Shown here: one piece after another, positions 50,237 to 63,105 of the stretch | Numbering within the stretch: position 1 is the first letter of the stretch | How the letters are laid out: the number at the start of each line of letters is the position of its first letter | Source: Synechococcus sp. MU1643 | Lineage (GTDB): Bacteria > Cyanobacteriota > Cyanobacteriia > PCC-6307 > Cyanobiaceae | Reading direction: 5' to 3' | Length of the DNA: 64,000 bases | Assembly: GCF_020514095.1 (NCBI RefSeq) | Contig: NZ_VTKY01000002.1 | Coordinates: 124,001 to 188,000 of the forward strand | The notes under the pieces: generated by a model | Told to the model about the DNA's origin: nothing | Seen by the model: the letters and a program-made list of their open reading frames with translations, nothing else | The model's database searches: none | Translations under genes and position numbers: made by a program

Positions 50237-51531
50237 GTCAGCGCCTCCAGCAACGGCTGCAGCTTCCACATCAACTCCTCCGTTTCGCCGAGGGGATCCG
50301 AGTCGGCGACAATTCCGCAGCCGGCATGGGCTCGCAGGGTGTCACCTTGCCGCAGCAAAGAGCGGATCAAGATGTTGCTGTCGAAGCTGCCATCCCAGTC
50401 GATCCGCAGCAGTGATCCGCAGTAAGGACCGCGGCTGGTGGGCTCGAGCTCATGCAGACGTTGGCAGGCCCGCAGTTTCGGTGCCCCGCTGATCGACCCC
50501 CCAGGCCAACTGGCTTCGAGGAGATCGACCCAGCTCAATCCGGCCTGCAGCTGTCCCTCCACGACCGAGGTGAGGTGATGCACGGAGGCATAACTTTCGA
50601 GTCCCACCAGTTGGGGGACTTTGATCGAACCCGGTTGGCAGGCACGGCCGAGGTCATTCCGTAACAGGTCGACGATCATCACGTTCTCGGCCCGGTCCTT
50701 GTCGCTGCACACGAGTTCCGCGGCGAGGCTCGCATCCTGTTCAGGGTCGTCATGGCGTGGTCTGGTGCCTTTGATCGGCCGGGTTTGTACGGTTCCCTGG
50801 GCACTCACCTGCAGAAACCGCTCCGGGGACGATGACAACAACGCCTCGTTCTGGTCGCTGATGATCAGCCCTGCAAAGGGAGCAGGACAGGCATCTCTAA
50901 GGGTGAGAAACAGCTCCAATGCACTGCTTTTCTGGGGCCAGGCTGTGCTGCAACAGGCCGTGAGATTGGCTTGGAAGAGATCGCCTGCTGCGATCAGATC
51001 TCGGATGCGTTGCACACCTCCGGCGTATTGATCGGCTGAGGTGTGGTGATGCCAAGCCCCGAGGGGGATCGATGGGAGCTCTCTTTTGGGCTGCTCAGTG
51101 CTGGAGGCCAGCTGTTGCTTTAGGCGTTCCAGAGCAGCCGTGCTGCTGGCTTCGATCCACAGCTTGCGCTTTTGGAGATCAAAGCGAAGCACCGGATCGT
51201 GGCGAGCGATCCAAAGCGTGGCCATGCCATCGCTGGCCCAGGGGTTTCCTGGTTCCACCCAAGCGGCGGCTTCATAGCTCAGCCAGCCGCACCAATGGCC
51301 TGGTGCAAGCCCCCGCAGTGCCTCGAAGGGATTGCTGGCTCCTGGCTTTCCAGGGAGACCACGGCAGCAGACGATCTCCTGGGGCGCCACCGCGAGGGTG
51401 GCCCATCGGCCCAGACTACTGCCGTCGCCATCCAGCCAAATCAGGCCTTCCTCGCCGTAGGCATGGGTCAGTTGGTGGGCGAGTGCTTGGGGCTCCTGCC
51501 AGGCCAGTTCAAGCCGTTGTGGGCGGATCAT
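50233..51531 (-). CDS. pabB: Aminodeoxychorismate synthase component I
   Basis: A 432-residue chorismate-binding enzyme. Motifs are [62 protein letters not shown] and [12 protein letters not shown]. The Lys in PIKGTRPR points to PabB rather than TrpE. It aminates chorismate with ammonia from a PabA subunit, which is not in the window. The start overlaps the queC stop by 4 bases, and the stop overlaps pabC. Confidence 0.93.
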   Translation of the reverse strand: MIRPQRLELAWQEPQALAHQLTHAYGEEGLIWLDGDGSSLGRWATLAVAPQEIVCCRGLPGKPGASNPFEALRGLAPGHWCGWLSYEAAAWVEPGNPWASDGMATLWIARHDPVLRFDLQKRKLWIEASSTAALERLKQQLASSTEQPKRELPSIPLGAWHHHTSADQYAGGVQRIRDLIAAGDLFQANLTACCSTAWPQKSSALELFLTLRDACPAPFAGLIISDQNEALLSSSPERFLQVSAQGTVQTRPIKGTRPRHDDPEQDASLAAELVCSDKDRAENVMIVDLLRNDLGRACQPGSIKVPQLVGLESYASVHHLTSVVEGQLQAGLSWVDLLEASWPGGSISGAPKLRACQRLHELEPTSRGPYCGSLLRIDWDGSFDSNILIRSLLRQGDTLRAHAGCGIVADSDPLGETEELMWKLQPLLEALT

Positions 51532-52208
51532 GCCTGCCTGGCACTGGAGAGTTCAGGCCGTCCTGCCTCGCGGAGTGCTGCATCACGGATGCGGCAGCTG
51601 TCGCAGACGCCGCAGGGGTGTGTGCCGCCGCTGTAACAGCTCCAGGTTGTTTCGATCGGAACACCCAGGCGAAGGGCTTCTTCAACGATGCGTACCTTGC
51701 TCCACTGCACCAGAGGTGCCCAGAGTTGGGCGCCATGGCCCTCACGACCAGACTTGCTGGCTAGGTCGGCCAGGGTCTGAAAAGCGTTGAGGTAGTCGGG
51801 CCGGCAGTCGGGATACCCCGAGTAGTCGACAGCATTCACCCCCAGCACCAACCGTTCGGCCCCGCGTGCTTCCGCCAGGCTGAGGCCCACGGAGATGAAC
51901 ACGGTGTTGCGCCCGGGTACGTAGGTGGGAGGGATGCTGCCCTCCTCAACGCCATGGGTTGGGATTGAGATCTTGGCGTCGGTGAGGGCTGAGCCCCCCC
52001 AGCTGGCCAGATTCACGGCGATGCAGTGATGCTCTGCCAAGCCAAGCTGCTGGGCGACGGCAGCGGCGGCGTCCAATTCGCGGCGATGGCGCTGGCCGTA
52101 GTCGAAGGACAGGCCGATGACGCGGTCACCTTGCTCAAGGGCAAGGGCCGCAGCGGTGGCGGAATCCAAACCGCCGGAGAGCAGCGCGATGGCAGTGCGT
52201 TGACTCAT
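51528..52208 (-). CDS. queC: 7-cyano-7-deazaguanine synthase
   Basis: A 226-residue PP-loop enzyme. [15 protein letters not shown] is the ATP motif, and [22 protein letters not shown] the Zn Cys cluster. It turns 7-carboxy-7-deazaguanine to preQ0 with ATP and ammonia, for queuosine tRNA modification. It overlaps pabB downstream and the dehydrogenase gene upstream by 4 bases each. Confidence 0.97.
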   Translation of the reverse strand: MSQRTAIALLSGGLDSATAAALALEQGDRVIGLSFDYGQRHRRELDAAAAVAQQLGLAEHHCIAVNLASWGGSALTDAKISIPTHGVEEGSIPPTYVPGRNTVFISVGLSLAEARGAERLVLGVNAVDYSGYPDCRPDYLNAFQTLADLASKSGREGHGAQLWAPLVQWSKVRIVEEALRLGVPIETTWSCYSGGTHPCGVCDSCRIRDAALREAGRPELSSARQA

Positions 52209-53059
52209 TTCAGGACTGTGAGTTCATGCAGGGCGCAGTAGTCCTGCTCATCAAGGTCGGTGCCCTCTGCTTGTTCAAGCAGGGACAGCAAACCGCTCAG
52301 CCCCTGATCTTGGAGCCCAGCCGTTGTCGCTTCCTCCAGGAACAGGCGCAGGTCTTTGCGAAGCAGGGCGGTGCTGAAGTTGGGATCGTCGTATGTGTGA
52401 TCCAGCATCCGCTGCAACTTCTTGTCGAAGGTGGGGGCATAAAGCGCTGACGGCCGCAGGATGGCCATGAACGTTTCCACAGGCACGCCGGCCCGCTGAA
52501 TCAGTTGCAGGGAGACGGAGAAGCTGTGGGTGAGGCTGGCGATCATCTGATTGAGGGCCAGCTTGGTGGCAGCTCCGCTGCCGACGGGGCCCACGAGCAG
52601 GGGCTCTTGGCAGAGGTGGGAGAGGAGTGGCCGTTGTTCCTCGAAGACCTCTGCTTCTCCGCCGGCCATCACCAGCAGAGATCCATTCAGTGCTTGCGGT
52701 TTGCTGCCGAGCACCGGGGCTTCCAGATACTGCCCTCCTTGGTCCGCAACCTGTGTGGCGAGCTTGCGGCTTTCCTCCACTCCCATGGTTCCCATCGGGA
52801 CCACCGTTGAGCTCTGCAGATCCCCAAGCGTGCCGATTACGGATGCTGTTGCTGCCCCATCACGCAAAACGGAGATCAAAACTCGGTTGTTTTTCGCGGC
52901 TTGCCCCAGATCGTCGATCGCTGTTGCACCCTTCTCAACGAGCGAGACGATGCGGGAGGGGTCGCGATTCCAGATGTGGACGTTGAGATCCTGCTCCAGC
53001 AATCGCGTTGCGATCGCCGTTCCGAGAAGGCCTGTGCCCAGAACGGCCACTGAGGTCAT
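52205..53059 (-). CDS. NAD(P)-dependent beta-hydroxyacid dehydrogenase family protein
   Basis: A 284-residue protein. [20 protein letters not shown] is the Rossmann motif; [16 protein letters not shown] stands where the family has D-x-S-T, and [17 protein letters not shown] holds the catalytic Lys region. The second domain is helical. Related enzymes reduce succinic or glyoxylic semialdehyde or oxidise hydroxyisobutyrate; the M-G-T-M sequence in place of the D-x-S-T motif leaves the substrate open. It overlaps queC by 4 bases. Confidence 0.85.
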   Translation of the reverse strand: MTSVAVLGTGLLGTAIATRLLEQDLNVHIWNRDPSRIVSLVEKGATAIDDLGQAAKNNRVLISVLRDGAATASVIGTLGDLQSSTVVPMGTMGVEESRKLATQVADQGGQYLEAPVLGSKPQALNGSLLVMAGGEAEVFEEQRPLLSHLCQEPLLVGPVGSGAATKLALNQMIASLTHSFSVSLQLIQRAGVPVETFMAILRPSALYAPTFDKKLQRMLDHTYDDPNFSTALLRKDLRLFLEEATTAGLQDQGLSGLLSLLEQAEGTDLDEQDYCALHELTVLK

Positions 53060-53126
53060 GGCTCAGGCGATCAAATTCTGTTCAACCTCAACGTAGTGGA
53101 GCAGATCATGCCCTCAACGGCATCTT

Positions 53127-53744
53127 TCAGCGGATTCCAAGCCATTTGTGGCTTTGCAGGCTGAGGCGCCATTGGGCGTGTCGACGCACATGATCCACAG
53201 CCAGGTCTTCTCCGATGCTGCTCTCCCATCCTGGCTGAAGCAGTCGTTCTGTGTCGTCCTCGCACTGGGACGCCATTGCTTCAGCGAAGCTGATGTCTGC
53301 CGGGCCATGCACCACAACTTTCAGCTCATGGCAGGCCTGCAAAAGCTCTTGCCGTGGGGGGTGGTGTCGTTTTGGTGAGAGGGTGATCCAGTCGAAGCGT
53401 CCACTCAGCGGATCCACCCCGCTTGTTTCCAGATGCAGGGGGAGACCGCATCGCGCATCGAGGGCCTGGGTGAGGGGCTGCAGATCGTGATGCAACGGTT
53501 CTCCACCGGTGATCACAACGAAGCTTGCCCCGGCATCAGCCGCCATCTGGGCAGCGTCAGCCAAGGCATCGATGGGATGCTCAGGCTGCCCCTGGCTGGG
53601 CCACGAGTGTTTCGTATCGCACCAGGGACAACCCACCGTGCAGCCGGCGAGGCGAATGAAAAACGCACTGCGTCCGGCATGGTGACCTTCTCCCTGCAGG
53701 GAATGGAACGTTTCCACCACCGGGAGACTCTGGGAGTCAACCAT
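53127..53744 (-). CDS. queE: 7-carboxy-7-deazaguanine synthase (radical SAM)
   Basis: A 205-residue small radical SAM enzyme. It starts with LPVVETFHSLQGEGHHAGRS and has CTVGCPWCDTKHSWP, the CxxxCxxC cluster motif, then VVITGGEPLHHDLQPL. It makes the deazaguanine ring from carboxy-tetrahydropterin. It lies between pyrG and the dehydrogenase-queC genes on the same strand, so queE and queC belong to one region. Confidence 0.96.
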   Translation of the reverse strand: MVDSQSLPVVETFHSLQGEGHHAGRSAFFIRLAGCTVGCPWCDTKHSWPSQGQPEHPIDALADAAQMAADAGASFVVITGGEPLHHDLQPLTQALDARCGLPLHLETSGVDPLSGRFDWITLSPKRHHPPRQELLQACHELKVVVHGPADISFAEAMASQCEDDTERLLQPGWESSIGEDLAVDHVRRHAQWRLSLQSHKWLGIR

Positions 53745-53753
53745 CGCTGCGGT

Positions 53754-55421
<1,668 letters not shown>

Positions 55422-55472
55422 TCAAATTAGCTGGCGTCGGCCATGGTCTCCAGGGCCCACGCGCGTGATGCG

Positions 55473-55592
55473 TTAGTTCTCGAGCAGGCTGCACAACATC
55501 CAGGCGGTTTTTTCATGCACCTGGAGGCGTTGGGTCAAGAGGTCTGCACTGGGTTGATCGTCGGCCGCATCAGCCAGGGCGAAGACGCTGCG
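55473..55592 (-). pseudogene. 3' remnant of a dps-like ferritin gene
   Basis: The reverse frame has FALADAADDQPSADLLTQRL then QVHEKTAWMLCSLLEN and a TAA stop at 55473. This is the conserved C-terminal helix of Dps, a DNA-binding ferritin-like protein that stores iron. The N-terminal helices with the ferroxidase residues are missing, and the sequence upstream becomes unrelated and then joins the sigma factor gene end at 55651. An open frame from 55661 could make a 62-residue peptide, but it cannot be a working Dps. Confidence 0.7.
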
Positions 55593-55650
55593 CGCTGCTA
55601 TTGGAAAAGACCAATGTCCATGGCCTGGTGGAGAGAGTTGGACTGTTGGT

Positions 55651-56784
55651 TCAGGAATCAAGGCTCTGGATGTAATCCCGGACTTTGCTGCGTCGTTGGG
55701 GTTGCCGCAGCTTGAGCAGGGCGCGGGTTTCGATCTGACGAACGCGTTCCCTTGAGAGCTTCAGCTCTTCTCCGATCTGCGCCAGGGTCTGGGGAGTGTC
55801 GTCCTCCAAGCCGAAGCGCCTGCGCAGGACAGCGGCCTCCCGACTGGTGAGTTCATCCAGGAGACCCTCCAGATCGTTATGCAACTCGTCGTGGGTGAGG
55901 GTTTGCTCGGGGGTGGCATGGCCGTCCTCGATCAGATCTCCGAGCTGGGTGTCCTGTTCGCGGCCGACGCGGGTGTCCAGAGACACTGAGCGGGGCACCC
56001 GGGCCAGGGTCTGGCGCACGGTGTCTTCACTGATCCCGAGCTCGCGCGCCAGATCCGCGATCGATGCGATGCGCCCTTCGTTGCTCGCAATCTCTTGCTG
56101 GACCCGTTTGATCCGGTTCAGTTTTTCGGTGACATGAACGGGCAAACGGATGGTGCGGCTCTGGGTGGCGATCGCCCGGGTGATCCCCTGACGGATCCAC
56201 CAGTAGGCGTAGGTGCTGAACCGGAAACCGCGGGTGGGGTCGAACTTTTCCACGGCCCGTTCCAACCCGAGCGTTCCTTCCTGGACCAGATCCAGGATTT
56301 CCATGCCGCGCTGTTGGTACTTTTTGGCCACCGCCACCACCAGGCGCAGGTTGGCCTGAATCATGTGGTCTTTGGCCCGTCGACCGTTGCGGAGGGCCAG
56401 CTTCAGATCTTTGGCTTCAAGCTGGGCTTGTTTCGCCCAGGCCTGATAGCCCAGGTCAATCCGCTCCTGCAACTCGGGTAAGGGCAGTCCGGCCGCTCGG
56501 GCCCATTCCTGCTTGGTTGGCCAGTGGCTGTGCTGGTTCGCTTCGCGGCGCTGCAGTTCTTCGAGACGATGCAGTTCACCGATGGCGGCATCGCTTTCGG
56601 CCAGCTCCCGTTGCTGGAGCAGCAGGGCTTCGCGGCGCTGCACCAGACGGGCCAGGGTGACCTCCTCCTCATTGGTGAGCAGGTCGACCCGGCCGATGTC
56701 CTGGAGATAAAGCCGCAGCAGATCCGTCGTGCCGCTGCTGCGGCGCTCACGGGTCCCCCCATTCCGTCGGGGCTTGCTGGGCAA
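55651..56784 (-). CDS. Group 2 RNA polymerase sigma factor (RpoD family)
   Basis: A 377-residue sigma-70 protein. Region 1.2 is TTDLLRLYLQDIGRVDLLTNEEE, region 2 has NLRLVVAVAKKYQQRGMEILDLVQEG and FSTYAYWWIRQGITRAI, region 3 SVSLDTRVG, and region 4 LSRERVRQIETRALLKLRQ. The long acidic region 1.1 of the primary sigma is missing, so it is a non-essential group 2 factor, used in stress or nutrient responses. The start is TTG at 56784, with no better codon before region 1.2. Confidence 0.92.
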   Translation of the reverse strand: MPSKPRRNGGTRERRSSGTTDLLRLYLQDIGRVDLLTNEEEVTLARLVQRREALLLQQRELAESDAAIGELHRLEELQRREANQHSHWPTKQEWARAAGLPLPELQERIDLGYQAWAKQAQLEAKDLKLALRNGRRAKDHMIQANLRLVVAVAKKYQQRGMEILDLVQEGTLGLERAVEKFDPTRGFRFSTYAYWWIRQGITRAIATQSRTIRLPVHVTEKLNRIKRVQQEIASNEGRIASIADLARELGISEDTVRQTLARVPRSVSLDTRVGREQDTQLGDLIEDGHATPEQTLTHDELHNDLEGLLDELTSREAAVLRRRFGLEDDTPQTLAQIGEELKLSRERVRQIETRALLKLRQPQRRSKVRDYIQSLDS

Positions 56785-56887
56785 AAGCTGGCCTTTGTGA
56801 AGTCCAACTTCAGGGTTCCTCGCCGTTGACCGCGGTGCGACAAATGCGCTGATTCCCTTCGGGATCTGCTTAACTCAGCTTCTGAGG

Positions 56888-58717
56888 TCAGTCCTCCTGG
56901 TCGGGCTCGACCCAGGTGCTGGCCACATGCAGTTCCTCCAGCTGCTTGTCGGCCACGCCCCCTGGAGCATTGGTCATCAGGCAGCGGGCTTGCTGGGTCT
57001 TGGGGAAGGCAATGGTGTCGCGGATGGATTCCTCGCCGGCCAGCAACATCACCATCCGGTCCACACCGAAGGCCAGACCGCCGTGGGGAGGTGCGCCTAC
57101 ATCGAGAGCGTCCATGAGGAAGCCGAATTGCTCCTGGGCCTCCTCGAGGGGCAGGCCAACCGTCTGCAACACCTGGCGCTGCAGAGCGGAGTCATGGATG
57201 CGCAGAGAGCCGCCGCCGAGCTCAAGGCCATTGAGCACAAGGTCGTAGGCCTGGGCCCGGGCTGCTGGCAGGGTGTCAGCCCATCTTGACGCATCGCTGC
57301 CTAGATCTTCAGCATTGGGAGCGCAGAAGGGGTGGTGCAGGGCCTCGTAACGGTTCTCGTCGCTGTTGAACTCGAACATCGGGAAGTCCACCACCCAGAG
57401 GAAGTTCCACTGGTTGTTGTCCCGGTCGGCTTTGACCATGCCCAGCTCCTTGGCCAGGTATTGGCGCACCCGGTCGAGGGCCTTGTTCACCGTGGCGGTG
57501 TCGCCGGCGCCGAACAGCAGCAGGGTGCCTGGTTCCGCGCTGGTGCGGCTGAGCAGCTCCTGCTTCTGCTCATCGCTGAGGTTGTCCTTGATGGCGCCGA
57601 TCGTGTCGATTTCGCCGCCGTCGCGCACGCGGATGAAGGCCAAGCCACCGGCACCGGCTTTCTGGGCTTCACTGAACACATCGCCGCCGGGCTTGATCCG
57701 TACGTTGCTCACCGCATCGTTCCCGCCGGGTACTGCGATGCACTTCACCGCGCCGCCGGACTTCACGGCACCGCTGAACACCTTGAAGCCCATGTCCTTG
57801 ACGATGTCGCTCACGTTGGTGAGCTCCATGCCATAGCGGGTGTCGGGCCTGTCGGTGCCATACCGCTCCATGGCGTCATGCCAGGTCATACGGGGGAAGG
57901 GCCGCGGCAGTTCGATGCCCTTCACGGCCTTCCAGATGGCGCAAATCAGGGATTCGTTCAGCTCCAGGATCTGCTCCTGATCCATGAAGCTCATCTCGAT
58001 GTCCAGCTGGGTGAATTCCGGCTGGCGGTCGGCGCGCAGGTCTTCGTCGCGGAAACAGCGGGCCACCTGGTAGTAGCGCTCGATGCCGCCCACCATCAGC
58101 AGCTGTTTGAACAACTGGGGGGACTGGGGCAGGGCAAACCACTCGCCGCCGCAGACCCGGCTGGGCAGCACGTAGTCACGGGCACCTTCTGGTGTGGAGC
58201 GTGTCAGCACCGGGGTCTCCACTTCGATGAAGCCGGCATCCTCCAGGAAGCGACGGGCGGCCTGGATGGTCTGGGCCCGCATCCGCAGGTTGTCGTTCAT
58301 GCGCTTGCGGCGCAGATCGAGATAGCGGTGGCGCAGCCGCAGCTCTTCGCGGGTGTTCTCTTCGTCGTGCACCGACACGGGGAAGGGCAGGTTGCCCTTC
58401 ACGTTGTTCAGCATGGTGATGCCGCTGGCCAGAACTTCCACGGCCCCCGTGGCCAGCTTCTCGTTCAGGGATTCTCCCGGCCGGGCCCGCACTTTCCCCT
58501 CAACCTGCAACACGGTTTCGCTGCGCAGATGCTCGGCAACGGCGAAGGCGTCGGCGCCCAGATCCGGATCCACCGTGATCTGCACCGTGCCGCTGCGGTC
58601 CCGCAGGTCGATGAAAATCACCCCACCGTGATCACGGCGTCGATCCACCCAGCCGCATAGTTGAACCTGCTGATCGATGTTCTGTTCGCGCAGGTCGCCG
58701 CAACCGTTGCTGCGCAT
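56888..58717 (-). CDS. aspS: Aspartyl-tRNA synthetase
   Basis: A 609-residue class II synthetase. The OB-fold has [24 protein letters not shown], motif 2 is [25 protein letters not shown], a GAD insertion domain follows, and motif 3 is [16 protein letters not shown]. Together these mark the bacterial form. The ATG at 58717 ([15 protein letters not shown]) is used; the longer frame upstream crosses the gap to gcvT and is not needed. Confidence 0.98.
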   Translation of the reverse strand: MRSNGCGDLREQNIDQQVQLCGWVDRRRDHGGVIFIDLRDRSGTVQITVDPDLGADAFAVAEHLRSETVLQVEGKVRARPGESLNEKLATGAVEVLASGITMLNNVKGNLPFPVSVHDEENTREELRLRHRYLDLRRKRMNDNLRMRAQTIQAARRFLEDAGFIEVETPVLTRSTPEGARDYVLPSRVCGGEWFALPQSPQLFKQLLMVGGIERYYQVARCFRDEDLRADRQPEFTQLDIEMSFMDQEQILELNESLICAIWKAVKGIELPRPFPRMTWHDAMERYGTDRPDTRYGMELTNVSDIVKDMGFKVFSGAVKSGGAVKCIAVPGGNDAVSNVRIKPGGDVFSEAQKAGAGGLAFIRVRDGGEIDTIGAIKDNLSDEQKQELLSRTSAEPGTLLLFGAGDTATVNKALDRVRQYLAKELGMVKADRDNNQWNFLWVVDFPMFEFNSDENRYEALHHPFCAPNAEDLGSDASRWADTLPAARAQAYDLVLNGLELGGGSLRIHDSALQRQVLQTVGLPLEEAQEQFGFLMDALDVGAPPHGGLAFGVDRMVMLLAGEESIRDTIAFPKTQQARCLMTNAPGGVADKQLEELHVASTWVEPDQED

Positions 58718-58766
58718 GGGGTGTCTCAACTGGAGAAGAGCGAGTTTCCCACAGCAGCGGTGAGCC

Positions 58767-59870
58767 TCAGGCGCGCTTGTAGAAGGGCTTGCGAACGACC
58801 GTTGCCGGTTGGGCCTTGCCGCGGATCTCAACACTCAGTTCGGTGCCGAGCTTGGCGAGGGATGGAGGCACGTAGGCCAGGGCGATTCCTTCTTCCAGGG
58901 TGGGGGACCAGGTGCCGCTGGTGACGATGCCGACTGTCTCCCCGTTGTGCATGACGGAATAGTCGTGGCGGGCGATGGCGCGGCCCTGCAGCTTGAGCCC
59001 CACTAGGCGTTTGGCGGGGACGGATTCCGCCGCCTGCTCCAGTGCCTTTCGGCCGACAAAATCCATGGGCATTTCCAGGTGCACGAGCCAACCCAACCCC
59101 GCCTCGAAGGGGTTGGTTTCATCGTTCATGTCCTGGCCGTAGAGGTGCATGGCGGCCTCAAGCCGCAAGGTGTCCCGCGCCCCCAGGCCGCAGGGGGCGA
59201 CACCGCGATCCAATAAAAGCTGCCAGAGCTTTTGTCCGTCGTCGGCGTTGAGCAGCAGTTCTGCACCGTCTTCGCCGGTGTAGCCGGTGCGAGCACTGAA
59301 CACTAGTTGGCTCAGGCCGTTGAGGCTGAGCATCCGGTGGCCGAAACGGGGCAAGCCGCTGAGGTCTTCACCACTCAGCTCCTGCAGCAATCCCATGGCG
59401 TCAGGGCCTTGGAGCGCGAGCAGCACCCCGCCGTTTTTGATGTCGGTCACCGTGAGGCCGGCAGGTTCCATCTGTGTACGGATCCAGGCGGTGTCGCTGT
59501 CGGCGCAGGCGGCATTGATCACCAGCACCAGCGCGCCCCGTTCGGCATCGATGGCACCGCAGTCGTAAACGATGAGGTCGTCGCGAATGCCGCCGCGCTC
59601 GTTCAGCAAAACGGAGTAGCAAGCTTCGCCGGGACCGATGCGGTGCAGGTCGCTGGGGATCAGCCGTTGCAGCGCATCCTTGGGATTGGCGCCTTCGAGG
59701 CGCAGCACACCCATGTGGGAAATATCGAACATGCCGACCCGTTCGCGTATGGCCTTGTGTTCTTGGATCAGGCCGCTGAACTGAACTGGCATCTCCCAGC
59801 CGGCAAACGGCACCATGCGGCCCCCGGCGCTGCGGCAGGACTCGAACAGGGGAGTGCGCTGCAGAGACAT
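58767..59870 (-). CDS. gcvT: Glycine cleavage system T protein
   Basis: A 367-residue aminomethyltransferase. [24 protein letters not shown] at the start, [16 protein letters not shown] with the catalytic Asp region, and [17 protein letters not shown] are conserved. It passes the methylene group from the H protein to tetrahydrofolate. The ATG at 59870 gives a family-like start; an ATG at 59894 adds eight residues. I looked for a glycine riboswitch in the 130-base leader and saw no convincing match. Confidence 0.96.
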   Translation of the reverse strand: MSLQRTPLFESCRSAGGRMVPFAGWEMPVQFSGLIQEHKAIRERVGMFDISHMGVLRLEGANPKDALQRLIPSDLHRIGPGEACYSVLLNERGGIRDDLIVYDCGAIDAERGALVLVINAACADSDTAWIRTQMEPAGLTVTDIKNGGVLLALQGPDAMGLLQELSGEDLSGLPRFGHRMLSLNGLSQLVFSARTGYTGEDGAELLLNADDGQKLWQLLLDRGVAPCGLGARDTLRLEAAMHLYGQDMNDETNPFEAGLGWLVHLEMPMDFVGRKALEQAAESVPAKRLVGLKLQGRAIARHDYSVMHNGETVGIVTSGTWSPTLEEGIALAYVPPSLAKLGTELSVEIRGKAQPATVVRKPFYKRA

Positions 59871-60000
59871 GGGGGCGGCGGATGGGAAGCGCATTCTTAT
59901 GGAGGGCTTCACGATCCGGAAGGGAACCCGGAAATTTGCCCCTTTCCATGGTCCTTTTTGCAGACCGTCACTAATTTGAGCGCGTTTACGGGGCGCTTGT

Positions 60001-60213
60001 TTGGCCACTAGCTCCTGCTGTCGTAGTTGTCAGTACTGCACCCTGCCAGCAGGTGCTAAGGGGTGGTGCCGACTGCGCCGGTTGGAGGTGCATGCCGAGC
60101 TGGCGGATCTGATGGTCTGTCACCATTGGACCCCCCGTTCCCCCAAGCTTCCGGCTCTGCAGAGCCGCGGCGTTGGTGAGCGTCAGCTGGAACTGGATCG
60201 CAGCTTGACGTGA
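60001..60213 (+). CDS. Small Cys-rich protein, 70 residues
   Basis: A frame from TTG 60001. SCCRSCQYCTLPAGAKGWCRLRR contains CxxCxxC plus another Cys nine residues on, a possible Zn or Fe-S site. VHAELADLMVCHHWTPRSPKLP then has Cys-His-His. The spacing and the conserved-looking CHHWTPR suggest a real metal-binding peptide. The start is uncertain. It is divergent from gcvT and upstream of the cNMP-domain gene. Confidence 0.52.
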   Translation: MATSSCCRSCQYCTLPAGAKGWCRLRRLEVHAELADLMVCHHWTPRSPKLPALQSRGVGERQLELDRSLT

Positions 60214-60297
60214 GTCTGGATCCATCCATGGCTCAGCCCTTGATGATGGCCTCCACCGGATGATCGCGGGATACTGCAGTCATCCCACGTTGTTGCC

Positions 60298-60686
60298 TTG
60301 TCCGCCTCAGCTCCGCTGACTCCTCTGGAACTCATCCAGGAACAGCCCAAGGTGGATCGCCTGACCCTTCCCACCGGCACAACCGTGTTCCGCGCCGGCG
60401 AGACGGTGCAGTTCATTCACGTGATTGAACGGGGGTGGGTGGAACTGAGCAGCGGTCCGTTGAACCGCATCCGCTTCGGTCCTAGTGAGTTGTTTTTCTA
60501 TGAGGACCTAGTTGATCCGAACGAGTGTCATAGCCGTGCTGCCACAGCGGTGACGCCAGTTTCGCTGTTCCGCTTGAGCCGCACCAATTTTCTGGCGCTC
60601 ATTCACCGGCACCCAACGCTGGTGCTGCAATTGCTCAGCAAACAGCACAACCGATTGCGGCAGCAGCGCACTGATGCGCGTCACTT

Positions 60687-60693
<7 letters not shown>
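60298..60693 (+). CDS. Cyclic nucleotide-binding-domain protein without HTH
   Basis: A 131-residue protein. RLTLPTGTTVFRAGETVQFIHVIERG is a CRP/cNMP beta-roll start, and a single helix after VSLFRLSRTNFLALIHRHP follows. The phosphate cassette is weak (PSELFFYEDL), so cyclic nucleotide binding is doubtful. There is no C-terminal helix-turn-helix, unlike CRP or NtcA, so it is not a usual DNA-binding regulator. The start is TTG at 60298. It overlaps the convergent speB by 7 bases. Confidence 0.72.
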
Positions 60694-62428
<1,735 letters not shown>

Positions 62429-62520
62429 CTAAGGACCCGGGGGGCCTGTTCCCAAACACCAGATGTAGTGCTTTTGGTATTGACGAACGCAACATGTGGA
62501 GATTAAATGAGTTTGGTTGG

Positions 62521-62575
62521 GGAGCTGCCGTGGAAGAGGGCAGCTCCAAAGCCTTATTCGTCAGATCAAGGCTTT
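62521..62575. ncRNA. Two perfect tandem hairpins, possible small RNA or leader element
   Basis: GGAGCTGCC pairs with GGCAGCTCC (9 bp, 9-base loop), and directly after it AAAGCCTT pairs with AAGGCTTT (8 bp, 12-base loop). They lie in the 269-base gap between speE and arfB, about 100 bases before arfB. There is no T run behind either stem, so they are not simple terminators. Strand and promoter are unknown; the plus strand would make them part of the arfB leader. Confidence 0.35.
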
Positions 62576-62673
62576 CGTAGTTCGGCTAGATCACAGATTC
62601 GAAGCACGTCTCTCCTCTTCCGAATCATCACCGTGCCGGACCATCCTGTTGTCCTTGGCCCAGGAGGACGGCG

Positions 62674-63105
62674 GTGCAAGATCTGGTGGTGAATGAGCGG
62701 TTGACCATTCCATCCAGGGATCTGCGTTGGCGGTTCAGCCGTTCATCCGGTCCAGGCGGGCAGGGGGTCAACACCACCGATTCCCGCGTGGAGTTGTTGC
62801 TGGACATGGCGAACTGCAATTGTCTGGGTCCATTTCGCCGTGCCCGACTGCTGGAACATTTCCAACCCCGGTTGGTGGAAGGTTGTTTGCGGGTTGTGGT
62901 CGCTGAAGAACGTTCCCAATGGCAGAACCGTCAGAAGGCACTGCATCACATGGCGGAGCTGCTGCGGGAGGGTTTGCAGCCACCGCCTCCTTCCCGCAAA
63001 GCCACCCGGCCGGGTCGCGGTGCGGTGAAGCGACGTTTGGACACGAAGAAAAAGCGTGGTGACCTCAAGCGTCAACGCCGCAGTCGGCCATCCCTGGACG
63101 ATTAA
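62674..63105 (+). CDS. arfB: Peptidyl-tRNA hydrolase ArfB, ribosome rescue
   Basis: A 143-residue class I release-factor homolog without the codon recognition domain. RFSRSSGPGGQGVNTTDSRVEL holds the catalytic GGQ, and the basic tail KRRLDTKKKRGDLKRQRR enters the mRNA channel of stalled ribosomes. The start is GTG at 62674 after AGGAGG, a good ribosome binding site. The 3' end overlaps mazG by 4 bases. Confidence 0.94.
   Translation: MQDLVVNERLTIPSRDLRWRFSRSSGPGGQGVNTTDSRVELLLDMANCNCLGPFRRARLLEHFQPRLVEGCLRVVVAEERSQWQNRQKALHHMAELLREGLQPPPPSRKATRPGRGAVKRRLDTKKKRGDLKRQRRSRPSLDD

Noticed and set aside
57332..58660. 442-residue open frame on the plus strand opposite aspS
   Set aside because: Fully antisense to a clear aspartyl-tRNA synthetase; open because of high G+C codon bias, with a composition lacking any domain.
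59871..60000. Possible glycine riboswitch before gcvT
   Set aside because: An AAGGGGCAA stretch looked suggestive, but the paired core of the riboswitch could not be found.
62507..62692. 61-residue plus-strand ORF in the speE-arfB gap
   Set aside because: Ends inside the arfB start region and is fully explained by the hairpin sequence; composition not protein-like.
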